Below, piece after piece: positions 26,037 through 39,125 of a stretch of 64,000 nucleotides of DNA. The translations under genes were made by a program, and so were the position numbers. The stretch is from Homarus americanus (taxonomy: Eukaryota > Arthropoda > Malacostraca > Decapoda > Nephropidae). How positions within the stretch are numbered: position 1 is the stretch's first letter; the number at the start of each line of letters is the position of its first letter. The stretch is from contig NW_024742338.1 in assembly GCF_018991925.1 (NCBI RefSeq), positions 3,284,078 through 3,348,077 of the forward strand, given 5' to 3'. The notes beneath the pieces were generated by a model. The model was not told the origin of the DNA, made no database searches, and worked only from the letters and a program-made list of their open reading frames with translations.

Positions 26037-26839
26037 TCACAGTACATTCACAAACACAATTTGGTCAACTATCTATCACTACTACACGTTCAAGAATGAG
26101 GATATGCATGTGACAATCATTATACAGTATACACGCACGCGCGCACACACACATACAGTATTTACATATATATTATATTGCGTATTTTTAGTGCTTCTAT
26201 AGCGTGCGGTCTGCAAGATATTTGGGTAAGGTCAGGTAAGGTAATGCTAGGTCTGATAAAATTAAATTAGGTTAGGTCAGATAAGGTTAGGTTAGACTAA
26301 AGATAAATTGTGGACTGTATGAGCAAATACGAGATAAAAGTATTAATAACACACATACACTATGGATGTGGAGACATTAATACAGGGGGCGGGGATTAAA
26401 AGAACTGCTATTGAACATTAATATACGTATGGATACAACAGTTCGTCTAGTGCATTAATGGAGACACTATATTAACAAGGGTCTGGGTAAAATAATACAA
26501 GTACAGTATAGGTACACAATAAAAAATGCGGATACATTCACAGTCCATTTACACAAGCATGGACTACAAGTGATTAGGTTAAGTTATATTAACTCGGGTT
26601 GGTGTATGTTACAGTAAGTTTCTTTAGCTTACGGTAAGGTTAGGTTATGGTAGGCTGACCATGAAGTTAGGTCAGGTCAGCTTCGGCGAGGTGGAGGTTT
26701 GTTACAAAACCCCACGTGGCTAGAGTACATGTCTGCCCATATAACCCTGAACCATTACATAATCTTAAACATGAAATTACATGCACACTGATTTTCGTAT
26801 TATGTACGACAAATGAGGGGAATGGTCTACAGCTGTGTG
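26036..26839. other. Non-coding stretch with degenerate telomere-like tracts
   Basis: GGTTAGGTCAG / AAGGTTAGGTTAG-like sequence at 26220-26300 and again at 26572-26680. No gene seen. Confidence 0.5.
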
Positions 26840-26985
26840 TGGGGCGGGGGGTGCAAGTGAGTGCAGGTGTGTAAGCAGGTGTGTACGGATGTGGGTGTGC
26901 AGGTGTGTACGGATGTGGGTGTGCAGGTGTGTAAGGATGTGGGTGTGCAGGTGTGTAAGGATGTAGCTGTGCAGGTGTGTGTTTA
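26840..26985. repeat. Short minisatellite, about 24-bp unit
   Basis: About six copies of GTGTGTACGGATGTGGGTGT-type units, with GTAAGGATGTGGG variants. Confidence 0.85.
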
Positions 26986-27059
26986 TTTAGCTCTGGTTGT
27001 CCAGGTGTGTACACAAATGTAGAGCCTAATTTTAGTTACAAATTACAGAATTCGGTTAC

Positions 27060-27062
<3 letters not shown>

Positions 27063-27125
<63 letters not shown>
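27063..27125. repeat. (TA)n microsatellite
   Basis: About 31 TA dinucleotides. Confidence 0.98.
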
Positions 27126-27127
<2 letters not shown>

Positions 27128-28489
27128 ACCACACAAGGGAGCAAAGAGGTGTGGGGGGCGTGAGTAAGCAACAAGGGGAGGAGAGTAGGGGCCAAGGGGT
27201 GGAGGAGGGGGCCATGGGAAGGGGGGATTGCGGCCATCATACGGTAACCGACAAATGGGAAACTATGTGTGTGTGGGTTGGTGCTGGTGGCAGCAGTGGC
27301 CGGGTGAGGCCCCACTACACATATGACCGAGGCGGTAGCGGCGGCCACCGTGTGCATGCCTGCCTGCTTGCCTGTCTGTCTGCTGCCCCTGCCCACTACA
27401 CCCCTGACCCACACTACACACCACAACCCTCTCTTCATTCACAATAACCAGGCTGGCAGGCAACACGGAGACAGGGAGGGAGGCCGGGGAGGGAAATCAC
27501 GTACCCCCCCCCCCTCCCTCCCCCAAGTTGTGTGTAGTGAGTGACCAGAAGCACCACAACTCACCATCAGGTTAAGGCTTGCCACATCACGTTCACCGTC
27601 ACAATAACAACACACAGAACCACCACCTCACTAACCCAACACAGCTTTGAGCGGCGTGGCCCATCTGAGATATTAGGAGGAATACGGGGCTTTGAGAGCG
27701 CTAGAGAGAAAAGAGGCAGGGGGTGCGGGAGGGTGGGAGAAAGGAGGGATGGGGGAAGAGGGGGGGAGGGGAAGAAGGGAGGGGGCGACGCGGTGTTGCC
27801 ATCTCCACCGTTACTCTTTAAACGACATGTTTTCAAAACATTGCGCGTTTACTCCCACATTCAAGTTTCAACTTTTGTTGTGACTATAACCACAATTAGC
27901 TCAAATCACATTCACAATACACAAGGTCTCACAAACTACCGTAGAACACCATGATAAGAGAATAATATAAAACCTGTGACCGCCATGGACGGTAAAAATA
28001 ACCCTAGTCGATACCTCCAGGTCTCCCCCTTACCCTCCCCGCCCCGTCCCAACAACCGCGGACTGGTTGGGTCGTTGAACGAACGCCTAATATCTCGATG
28101 CCATTATTTCTCAAATTGAAGAACCTTGCCTTTGCTGTTCAGTTCCCCCCCCCTCCCATACCAAACAGTGCAGCACCAAGGTGCACCAACACACAAGCAC
28201 AGCTTCTCCCAAGCAAATCCGTGGACAGCGCGAAATAAAAGCAGAACTTCACACACACACACACACACCCAAGGTCATTTCCGGGGAATACACATCTTGG
28301 GTACTTGGGCCTATCTCTATACATTACTTGCTGCCAATACCACAAGACACCCTCAAACACCACCCAACACATACACCTAAATCAACATAAAAATAACAAT
28401 ACGCCATGGCTAATTACCACCAAGTCTACTGTTTACCTGTACAGTACTATCACAGCAGGAGACACGGGGACAGGAAATGTGGTAGAAAG
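27126..28489. other. GC-richer non-coding stretch
   Basis: Purine-rich G tracts at 27130-27240 and 27690-27790, C runs at 27506-27515 and 28145-28154, and CpG-containing sequence (GGCGGTAGCGGCGGCCACCG). It could include a promoter, but no exon boundary is convincing. Confidence 0.4.
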
Positions 28490-29040
28490 TATAAAAGAAA
28501 GTTGAAAACCAGAAGAAGGCATGAAGGAGGGGGAATAAAGGGAAGAGGTAGGGAAAGAATGGGAGAAAGGGACAAGAAGGAAGATAAGCAGACATGAAGG
28601 GAACAAGAGTAAGAAGTGAAGGAAGAAGCAAAAGGAAGTAAAAACGAACAAGGAAAAACACAGGAGGAGGAAGGAGATTCGAAGATAAAAAAAAAGAAAG
28701 GAAGAGGAGGAAGATGTGGAAGAAGGCAAGAACAGGAGACAGGGAATCAGGTGAAAACGAAGAGACGAGGGGGGAGGGTGGTGGGGTTCATACGAGAGAC
28801 ACGTCGGAGGAGGGAGGTTGAAGGAAACAGGTCGAGGTGAGGAGGCAAAGTGGCAAGGTGAGGTGAGGGAAGGGGGAGTGAGGTACAAACACACAAGAAG
28901 GAAAAGTCCGCAATGAGAGAGAGAGAGAACAAGAGGAGAGGTACAGACATTAATGGAGACGGGGAAGGGGGGAATGACGTGGAGAGGTAGATAAAGAGGC
29001 ATTGAACAGATAAGTGGCTGAACAAAAGATAGAGGGAGGG
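28490..29040 (+). repeat. 550-bp polypurine (GA-rich) tract
   Basis: The + strand is overwhelmingly A and G (AAAGAATGGGAGAAAGGGAC and similar) directly before the 28-bp minisatellite. No gene. The long minus-strand open frame here is pyrimidine-rich low complexity. Confidence 0.8.
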
Positions 29041-31496
29041 TAGTCACCACACACCAGGTGAAGGTGACCCACCACAACACACCTGGTGAAGGTGACCTAC
29101 CACAACACACCAGGTGAAGGTGACCCACCACAACACACCTGGTGAAGGTGACCCACCACAACACACCTGGTGAAGGTGACCCACCACAACACACCTGGTG
29201 AAGGTGAACCCACCACAACACACCAGGTGAAGGTGACCCACCACAACACACCAGGTGAAGGTGACCCACCACAACACACCAGGTGAAGGTGACCCACCAC
29301 AACACACCAGGTGAAGGTGACCCCACCACAACACACCAGGTGAAGGTGACCACAACACACCAGGTGAAGGTGACCTACCACAACACACCAGGTGAAGGTG
29401 ACCCACCACAACACACCAGTGAAGGTGACCACCACAACACACCAGGTGAAGGTGACCCACCACAACACACCTGGTGAAGGTGACCCACCACAACACACCA
29501 GGTGAAGGTGTCCACCACAACACACCTGGTGGTGACACAGTGACCACCACAACACACCAGGTGAAGGTGACCCACCACAACACACACCAGGTGAAGGTGA
29601 CCCACCACAACACACCAGGTGAAGGTGACCCACCACAACACACCTGGTGAAGGTGACCCACCACAACACACCTGGTGAGGTGACCCACCACAACACACCA
29701 GAAGGTGACCCACCACAACACACCAGGTGAAGGTGACCCACCACACACACACCAGGTGAAGGTGACCCACCACAACACACCAGGTGAAGGTGACCCACCA
29801 CAACACACCAAGGTGACCCACCTCAACACACCAGGTGAAGGTGACCACCACAACACACCTGAAGGTGACCTACCACAACACACCAGGTGAAGGTGACCCA
29901 CCACAACACACCTGGTGAAGATGACCTACCACAACACACCTTGTGAAAGTGACCCACCACAACACACCAGGTGAAGGTGACCCACCACAACACACCAGGT
30001 GAAGGTGCCCACCACAACACACCTGAAGGCGACCTACCACAACACACCAGGTGAAGGTGACCCACCACAACACACCAGGTGAAGGTGACCTACCACAACA
30101 CATCAGGTGAAGGTGACCCACCACAACACACCAGGTGAAGGTGACCACAACACATCAGGTGAAGGTGACCCACCACCACAACACATCAGGTGAAGGTGTC
30201 CTACCACAACACATCAGGTGAAGGTGACCCACACACACCTGGTGAAGGTGACCCACCACAACACATCAGGTGAAGGTGTCCTACCACAACACACACACCA
30301 GGTGAAGGTGACCCACCACAACACATCAGGTGACCCACCACAACACATCAGGTGAAGGTGATCAGGTGACCCACCACAACACATCAGGTGAAGGTGACTA
30401 CCACAACACACCAGGTGAAAGTGACCCACCACAACACACCAGGTGAAGGTGACCTACCACAACACATCAGGTGAAGGTGACCTACACAACACATCAGGTG
30501 AATGACCACAACACACCTGAAGGTGACCTACCACAACACACAGGTGAAAGTGACCCACCACAACACACCAGGTGAAGGTGACCTACCACAACACATCAGG
30601 TGAAGGTGACCTACCACAACACACCAGGTGAAGGTGACCCACACAACACACCACCACAACACACCAGGTGAAGGTGACCCACCACAACACACCAGGTGAA
30701 GGTGACCCACCTCAACACACCAGGTGAAGGTGACCACCTCAACACACCAGGTGAAGGTGCCCCACCACAACACACCTGAAGGTGACCACCACAACACACC
30801 AGGTGAAGGTGACCCACCACAACACACCAGGTGAAGGTGAACATCACCCACCACAACACACCAGGTGAAGGTGACCTACCACAACACATCAGGTGAAGGT
30901 GACCTACCACAACACACCTGGTGAAGGTGACCCACCATAACACACCAGGTGAAGGTGACCTACCACAACACACCAGGTGAAGGTGACCCACAACACACCT
31001 GGTGAAGGTGACCCACCACAACACATCAGGTGAAGGTGTCCTACCACAACACATCAGGTGAAGGTGACCCACAACACACCTGGTGAAGGTGACCCACCAC
31101 AACACATCAGGTGAAGGTGTCCTACCACAACACACCAGGTGAAGGTGACCCACCACAACACATCAGGTGAAGGTGACCTACCACAACACACCAGGTGAAA
31201 GTGACCCACCACAACACACCAGGTGAAGGTGACCTACCACAACACATCAGGTGAAGGTGACCTACCACAACACATCAGGTGAAGGTGACCTACCACAACA
31301 CATCAGGTGAAGGTGACCTACCACAACACACCTGAAGGTGACCTACCACAACACACCAGGTGAAAGTGACCCACCACAACACACCACGTGAAGGTGACCT
31401 ACCACAACACATCAGGTGAAGGTGACCTACCACAACACATCAGGTGAAGGTGACCTACCACAACACATCAGGTGAAGGTGACCTACCACAACACAC
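29041..31496. repeat. 2.45-kb minisatellite, 28-bp unit
   Basis: About 85-90 copies of a 28-bp unit built from AGGTGAAGGTGACCCACCAC plus AACACACC. Two variants alternate regionally: CCAGGTGAAGGTGACCC is dominant before about 30050, TCAGGTGAAGGTGACCT after it. Open frames of up to 286 codons are artefacts of the period. Confidence 0.97.
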
Positions 31497-31671
31497 CCTG
31501 TACATAGAAAGCCACTATAAGCCATGGGGGGAGGGGACACCAATAACTACCTGTTTGACATTTCCATATAACTTTGTTAAATAAAGGGGGCACATCTACG
31601 TACAGTATGACGACAACAAGAATACTGTACACGCCTTGAATGATTAATCATTAGACAGGAATTCTGACCCA

Positions 31672-31675
<4 letters not shown>

Positions 31676-31716
<41 letters not shown>
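31676..31716. repeat. (AAT)n microsatellite
   Basis: About 13 trinucleotide units. Confidence 0.95.
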
Positions 31717-34066
31717 TAACGGTTTATTGAAAGAGCTTGGCAGCCAGAAGGCTGAAAATATACAGTTACATATTTGGGGGATGGGTTTCGAATTACAAAT
31801 AATATACAAGTAACATAAGTGATACAAATTAGATATATAATAACTAGATGGGGAAAAGCTCAAACTACAGTTCATTTCAACATAGTGACAGTGCAAGGAG
31901 TAGTGTTTACTGGGAGTGAATACACTGGTTTATTACAAGTTATTGATAATTTTTACAATGGTTGGGACTGGGCTGTTCTTATAGCGATCAGTTCGTGCAC
32001 GTATGGGCTGGATGCGGTTGTAACTATTTATGATACTACATAAATGGGATGCTGATTCAGATGCTGGCGAGTATGTTGTTGGTACAGTACTGTATGCCAA
32101 ACTCGGAGTTACAGGCGTTAGTCAAATAAATCTACACACAAAGATAATTACGCTCCACACAAATATCTGCCCAAATTATGTCTGCTTAAACATTGTACAG
32201 TAAGTGACATTACCAAGAGAATTTGAGATAACCCACTAAAGTTTCAATCCAGTTCCTTGAAAAGATAAATTAAAATAAAAAAATATTGTAAAAAAAAAAA
32301 AAATCAATAGTAATGTACTGTATACCCCATCACTTGGCCTTGTGATATCGCTGATATATTTATTTACGAACCTGTTAAAGTGTTTATAAGAGTACAAGAG
32401 CAGTGAGTATCAATGCTGTACTTAAAATGTGATGCAAGTTCATCATTATAATAAAACACATTTTGTGCCACCATAAAAAAAAACTTTGATGACCATTACT
32501 AAAATATTTACAGCCAGTGTTTCCAGGTCCAATTGCAAGATGCAGTACAATACATGATGGTAAGTACTGTACTGTAATCAAGTTCACCTTTCAATAATGT
32601 ACTGCACCAAGTACTGCAATTTACCCGCATGACACTCATTTCCATTAAGTTGGCCAAACACAACTACAGTTAAATATCATACTGCTACATGTTGACCTAA
32701 ATGCCATTGAAAGACGTTAAAAATTCATATCACCAGCTTCCATAAATGTTATACTATACTGTATTATGATGGACCCAGTTTTTCCAGAGGCTTCTAAAAC
32801 AGTCCAACTTTCATTAATTCTGTCTTATAGTAATTTTAGTTGACAGAATAATAAAAAAAAAATTATATGCTGTAGAACAAGGAAAACAATCATAGAGATC
32901 AGAGGTTGGTATAGTGCAGAAGAGAGGAGTGTTGGTGGAGTAATGATGTAAACATTTACAATACAATGTGGTAATGAGAGCAGCAGCTGGGGGTACAGAT
33001 AATGAACAGAACATTATGTCAAGCAGAAGGAGCAGGGGGTTGAAAATGGTCCATGTAGGGGAGGATATGTTGTGCTAACATTGTCATGCAGAAAAGTTTC
33101 CTGTACAAGAGGCTATTTCTTAAGGAAGGAATAAGATGTACAGTAGTCAAAACAATGAAGGAAACAAATATATTATGTAAGGGAAGTTTCACATACACTG
33201 TACAACATCACCAAACCCTTCAAGCATTGGGTACTATACTGTACTGTATATACATAGAACGCAAAATTAGTTTACTGTTATATTCAATCACTTGCTACTT
33301 GGGTGAATAAGATTGCTGTATTTATACATACTGTAAAACATAACACAGTAATTCTTGACACAGTACAATATAAGGTTTCTGGGAGTGATCAGAAAGTGTC
33401 AGTTTAATTTTTTCACAAATGTGTTTGTCCCCTTATTAACAAGCACCGGGATACTTGTCTTTGAAATGGCATATTTTGAACTATTGAGGTTATACGAGAG
33501 AAAAGCAACCGTGTCAATGTTCCAGTGTGCTAACATATACTGTGCAAGGTTAAAGTTAATTTTGGTCAGCAGAAATTCAGCAAGATGGTACTGTATACAG
33601 ACAGTAAAGGCCTGGCCCTCGCAGTCCAACGGTAACCACAGAGTAATGGCACTATGGAGTGCATTTCATCCAAACTGTAACATTAAAACTTATACAAAAT
33701 ATGAAATAGTGTAGGTTTATAGTATCACATGTAAATTTCATACTCAATGGCTACAGAACCAAAACAGTACTGCCTTAAGCTTAGTTTATGTAGGTGACAA
33801 TGGCTAAACAGTCCTGTGGGTTATGTAACTGGCATAAATTATCACTCCACACACATGTCTTGTATACTGTACTGTATTGAATCCTAAAACTGTATACTGT
33901 ATACCATACCACTTGCATATCCAACAGGACCAATTGTGGCTGTTCATATAAAACACAGACAACTAGCACATAGCCACAACCTACTGTTTCTGTAATTAGA
34001 CTGAATTCTCAACTAAAACATGGATTATTTTATTAGCGTCTATCTCTACTTTTATCCACCAACATA
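31717..34066. other. Non-coding stretch
   Basis: No supported gene; many (GTACT)n clusters. Short open frames (31819-32043 +, 33355-33714 +) show no resemblance to known proteins. Confidence 0.45.
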
Positions 34067-34988
34067 CGAGGTCCGACAAAAAAAAACCGAGACTGATGCT
34101 ACAACTTTTTATTTACCAAATTAAGAAAATCAACTGTGATCACCTTCAAAGTAGTTCCCTTCTGAGTTGATACACAGCTGCATACTATGCTGCCACAGTT
34201 CAAAGCAATTCCGCAGATCATGTTCTGTAAGGTTGTTAGGAGCTCCTTCGTTTTTGCTTTCACCTCTTCTACCGACAAAAATTGGTTCCTTTGAGCACGG
34301 ACTTGATCTTTGGGAAGAGGTAGAAGTAGCAGGGAGCCAGGTCTGGCGAATAGCGTGGGTGCTCAAGCACAGTGATGTTTTTATTGGCTAAAAACTGCTT
34401 ACACAGACAAAGCGTTGTGGGCTGGCGCGTCGTTCATCTGACAGCATTTTTTTAATAATTTTTTCACAAACCTTTGTTATGTTCAATTCTTCCGTGAGAA
34501 TGCATCGAACACTGTCCCAGTCTAAATTACTTTCTCGGCTATTGCTCAAACACCCAACCTATGTTTCTTTCGTAGCATATCGGTAACTGCTGTGCGTGGA
34601 CGGCCTGGGCGGTCATTATTTTTCACGGTATCTCTGCCTTCCGAAAATCTTTTGTGCATAAAAAAACGCGTGCACGAGACATGTAATCTTCACCGTAAGC
34701 CTCATTCAATAGGTAATTGAAAAGATTCTGTCATGGATTTCTTAAGTTTAACGAGAAACTTGATGTTAACCCGTTGCTCAGTTTTGCAGTCCGACATTTT
34801 CCGACCGAGCGTAAGAACACGTCTATACTTCAACACGTGTCTACTTGTACCGAGTGAAGCGATCGAGTTGAGCCTTGTCACACTGTGACAGGTTAGAACA
34901 TGTTCAATAAACGACTGTTTGTCCCTCCCCTCCCACTCTTGGTTCCCCAGTTATAGGGTCAGTCTCGTTATTTTTGTGTCGGACCTCG
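34067..34988 (-). mobile_element. Decayed, internally deleted mariner transposon with intact ends
   Basis: Terminal inverted repeats of about 28 bp (CGAGGTCCGACA...GAGACTG) are flanked by the TA target duplication. The minus strand carries transposase remnants: a start MSDCKTEQRVN with the helix-turn-helix region, GRPRTAVTD, then HNALSV, EHPRYSPDLAPCYFYLFPKI and, at 34130-34366, the C-terminus ending EGNYFEGDHS. The PDLAP-FPK block after a DD34D-type core is diagnostic of mariner. At 922 bp it is shorter than the usual 1.3 kb, with frameshifts and a missing centre, so it cannot encode an active enzyme. Confidence 0.95.
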
Positions 34989-37301
34989 TAAATAACATTT
35001 CAGTGTTGCCATAACACAGCCCAAACAAAGTTTTATTGACAATCGGTATTAGTTGCAATTAATATACAGTACCATAAATTATTACAAATTGGCTGGTACT
35101 GTACAATAACAGGCCCAGTGAGCTTCTGTAAATAGGGTAATACTATACAGTACAGTACTGTAATTACAATCACAATACAGTACTGTACTGTAATAATAAA
35201 ATCCTGCCCCTTTCACTGTCTCCTCCTCTTATCAAGTAACTTATTTTTTTGGGGGAATGGCACAGTATCACAAAATAATGTACTGTATACCTGTACTGTA
35301 CTGTATAGTACATGACATTTAAGACGATTTATTTTCTTAGGAAAGCTATACTGTAGGTTGCTTGGATCACAAAATGTAAACAAAAAATGCAAATGGATTG
35401 GTTTTAATACTACATAATAAAAAAATTTAATTGGTCAAAAACACATACACACTCAAAAGTTAAATGCTTAAGAACTTTGCTCAAACCACTGTAGTACTGT
35501 ACATAATCCAATACACAAGACTGCATCGTGAGTAGTGAGGTAAATCATGGGCCACACAGGTTCTGTACAGTTGCAGAAATGTGTTCTTATTCCCCCCCCC
35601 CCCAATCTTCAAATGGCCAACCTATATGACCTATAGCAACCCTCTCCACCAATCACGTCCATATTTACACGACCAATACCCATTCATTCATAAAGTGAAA
35701 TTGTACTACTACTGCAACGTTGCCGTTTGGAGACACGGGTTACCACGGGACGTAGATACACATTTCCGCAACTGTATCAGATGTGCAAAGTGTCCCTCCG
35801 CTACACTCTCAGTACAGTACAGTACCCACATGGTGTTTACTTTTGTGAACTGGTCTTTCTCCCTCCCTCCCTGTTTTACCAATGTCCTACCTACTGTACT
35901 GTATTTAAATTATGGCATCACCCAAAAGTCCTACATTGGTTCTTTCTCACCAAAGCACACCTACCAAAAAAAATACAATATAGTACTGTACAGTATAGTG
36001 AAAAATACTGGTGTACCATACAGTACTGCACTGTAATTCAGCAACTTGAAAGAAGGTACCGGAAGTCAGCCATGTAACTTGTCCAATGACTCACGCTGTT
36101 ATACATACACTCTACTGTAATTACAATGCCCACATACACCAATAGCTCTGGTACATTCTATACTGTACAGGTACTGGCAGGACTCAAATGGACGAGTTGA
36201 CGGTCACTATTTTTTCTATAAAAAAGCACTTCAACAAGTAAAAAATGTGCTGAATTTCACTATGATAACCATATTTTCTAATAAAATAGGCCAAAAAGTA
36301 TATAAAATATCGGTTAAATTTGCTCAAAAGTTACATTACTACTGCAAAACGTCCACTGATTGGCTGTTATTTCACCCACTGGTGGTGAAGCGGAGGTTTT
36401 GGCAATGAGATATGACAAACTTAAGAGTATATACCTCATACTGCATACAGTACAGTACAGGGTGCAATGCTGTATGATTGACCCCATACAATCAATCATG
36501 ATTTTTTCTTCAAATTTCTGAAGCACTGTTTGCAAGCACTCCACAGCCTAATTGCTGCTACTTATACCCCTATTAATCCTGAACACAAGTGATACAATAG
36601 TGGTCCCAATCACGAATGAACATGAGGTATGATAGAAGGCACTGTTGAACCAACACTATCACTGGTAAAATTTTTTTTATTTATTTCTACTGATTATGAC
36701 TTGCTAGTCACATTAATGGCCTAGTGAGGGCCATCCCCGATGGGTCCTGTGTTGGTAAAGGAGGAAACAGGAGTATCCTGAGAAAACTTAGTTTCTAGTA
36801 AGGGCACAGTGTGCAATACCCCTATCATATTTGAGCCATGCAGGTATCACATACAAGTCACAATGGTGAGAAGCGAGTGTGACACCTGTACCAGTATGAC
36901 CAACACTATCATGAGTGGTCAAGCTCATGTCTAGCTGCACATGCTTATAAACAAAAATCAAATACAGTCCAGTACTGTATACCAAAATATTTCTTTCAAT
37001 TGTTTAAGATTTATTTGAAGATGCATTTAGCTGTACCCTTCACTAGGTATATACTCATATGAAGTAAGTAGGCCAGTACATACATGGTTGTAATGTACCC
37101 AAGTCACAATGTACTGGACTGAGGGATCATCAAAACATACCACTCTCCTAGTCATAATGCACTGTGCCACTGTTAATCTTTATTGTACATTTCTCAGTAC
37201 TGTATGTTATTTACACTTGTGCTTTAGCTACTACCTTACACAAGCTTTCAAAAATCAAATAATGTGTATTTGTCAGTAAAATCTGGGTTTTTTTTTACAT
37301 T
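34989..37301. other. Non-coding stretch rich in (GTACT)n
   Basis: Dense pentamer palindromes at 35140-35190, 35278-35310 and 35975-36030. No gene supported; the 151-codon frame at 35581-36036 is unassigned and unlikely to be real. Confidence 0.45.
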
Positions 37302-38120
37302 AGAACATAAGAAAACAGGCCGGTTGGCCTGTGCATGGCAGCTCCTGTCGAGAGTTACTATCACTCTCTATAATCCATGAATCTATCTAGCCTTCTTTTA
37401 AAACTTTCCAGCATTCCAGCACTTACTACAAAGTTGCTAAGCTTGTTCCACTCGTCCACCACCCTATTTGTGAACCAGTTCCTTCCTATCTCCCTCCTAT
37501 ACCTATTTCTCCTTTATTGATTCCTTTCACCCACTTAAATACTTCCATCATATCTCCCCGCACTCTTTGTCTTTCTAAGGAATGCAAGTTTAGTTTCTTT
37601 AACCTATCTTGATGTGGAAGGTTTCTAAGTCCCGGAATCACTTTCGTCATTCTTCGCTGCACCGACTCCAGTGAATTGATATCCATTCTATAATAAGGGC
37701 ACCAGAACTGAACCACATAATCGAGGTGTGGCCTGACTAGTGCAAGATATAGTTGCAATAAGACCTCTGCACTCTTATTACTTGCACTTCTAGATATAAA
37801 ACCTAATACTGTACTCTGTTTGCCTTATTTCGAACATTAATGCACTGTTTTCTAGGCCGTAGGTCCAAGCTTACAAGTACCCCTAAGTCTCTTTCACAAG
37901 TCGACTGCTCTAGGTTGATGTTGTTAAGGTTGTATTTGTTCTTCCAATATTAAGTACGCTGCACTTGCTGGTGTTGAATTTCATTTGCCATTTTTCTGAC
38001 CACTCCTGCAGTTTATTTAAATCCTCCTGTAGTGCATTTGCATCCTGCCCAGAATTAATCTGCCGCCCTATTTTGGTGTCATCCACAAACTTGCTTTTGT
38101 CACTGCTGATCCCAGTATAC
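37302..38120 (-). mobile_element. CR1/jockey-type LINE: 3' part of reverse transcriptase plus 3' end
   Basis: Reading leftwards: GISSDKSKFVDDTKIGRQI (the catalytic F-x-DD box), LQEWSEKWQMKFNTSKC, ERDLGVLVSLDLRP, then LYLALVRPHLDYVVQFWCPY, LESVQRRMTKVIPGLRNL, RGDMMEVFKWVKGINKG and VVDEWNKLSNFVVSAGMLES to a stop at about 37360, then a short 3' tail ending TTATGTTC. Frameshifts near 37935 and 37815 show it is dead. 5' truncation is typical of target-primed insertion. Confidence 0.93.
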
Positions 38121-38370
38121 CATGTTATGGTATACTATCGCCTTCACCTAACCTGTGTGTCCCTTGTGGGCAGCAGGCCTGGTGTCAGGGAACTTTCTTC
38201 TGTTGCCATGATTTAATTTATCATTTTGCTATTTCTTACATTTGTTAAATACTGTATATGCTTTAAAAAGGCATCTAGATGGTGGTGTAATAGATATTTT
38301 GTATTTCTAGATGATAAATAAGTAGAAATATTGATAAGTTCTCATGGCAGGATGGGGCATTGTTTTGTGT

Positions 38371-38621
38371 GTGGTGTGAGACATTGGTGTAGAGTGTATG
38401 TCAGTTATTTCTACAGAAGATATGACATTTAACAAATTGATAAAACAAAACACTGCAGGTATGATACTGACAAGTGTACTGTTGAATCTTCATACATTCA
38501 ATGATACACTTGTCAGTATTCTACCTGGATTTTTGTTTATTCTAAATTGTTAAAGGTGTTATATGATCATATACAGTGTAGACATAACTGACATTCACTC
38601 TGCACTAATGTCTCACACCAC
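38371..38621. mobile_element. Long foldback element, 251 bp, arms of about 120 bp
   Basis: GTGGTGTGAGACATTGGTGT at the left is mirrored by the inverse of GTGGTGTGAGACATTAGTGC at the right. The pairing continues inward (TGTCAGTTAT, TTAACAAATT) to the inner pair AGGTATGATACTGACAAGTG / AGGTAGAATACTGACAAGTG around a short loop at about 38490. No ORF. It is a foldback MITE or hairpin-forming element. Confidence 0.85.
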
Positions 38622-38789
38622 AGGCTAAATTCAAATGTAATTAAGTTTTTTTGTCACTTGGTCAATTCAGAATAATGGGTACTGCTGATTGTGTCGGAGA
38701 TATTTCTAAACAGAGGGAGACTTTTTGTATGTACTTTGTTGTTTTAAGTTAATTAATAAAAATGTGCAGCTAGACTTGAACCTTCTTAA
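38622..38789. other. Short non-coding spacer
   Basis: Nothing recognised. Confidence 0.4.
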
Positions 38790-39125
38790 CACCAATGGTA
38801 CAACTGTGGGCTAAACCACTACTGAGTGGTATAATGGGGGGACTCAAACCCTGAAAGAACAACACTACTTGTGGTACAATAATGAGAAAAACCATGATTG
38901 AACATTAGTAATAGCAACATACTAGAGTTGAACTATGATGAACAACACTAATAATGATACAATTGTGGGCTGAACCATAAATGAACATTAATGGTACAAT
39001 AGTAGGCTGAAATAATATATGAACAGCAATGGTACAATAGTGGAGTGAACCATGAATGAGACAGCAACAATAGCAAAACATTGAACCTGTGAGTGAATCC
39101 GAAGACCATTGGTACACTAGTGGGT
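38790..39125. repeat. Degenerate tandem repeat, about 43-bp unit
   Basis: Seven or so units around CAATGGTACAATAGTGGGCT followed by GAACCATGAATGAACA. They lie roughly 1.1 kb upstream of the DENND11 start. Confidence 0.8.

Noticed and set aside
25315..26202. 295-codon open frame rich in Ser, Leu, His and Thr
   Set aside because: Translation of CT/CA simple sequence; no domain, no splice context.
29044..29904. 286-codon open frame rich in HLHLVCCGGSPSPGVL
   Set aside because: Produced by the 28-bp minisatellite read through in shifting frames; several overlapping frames are equally open.
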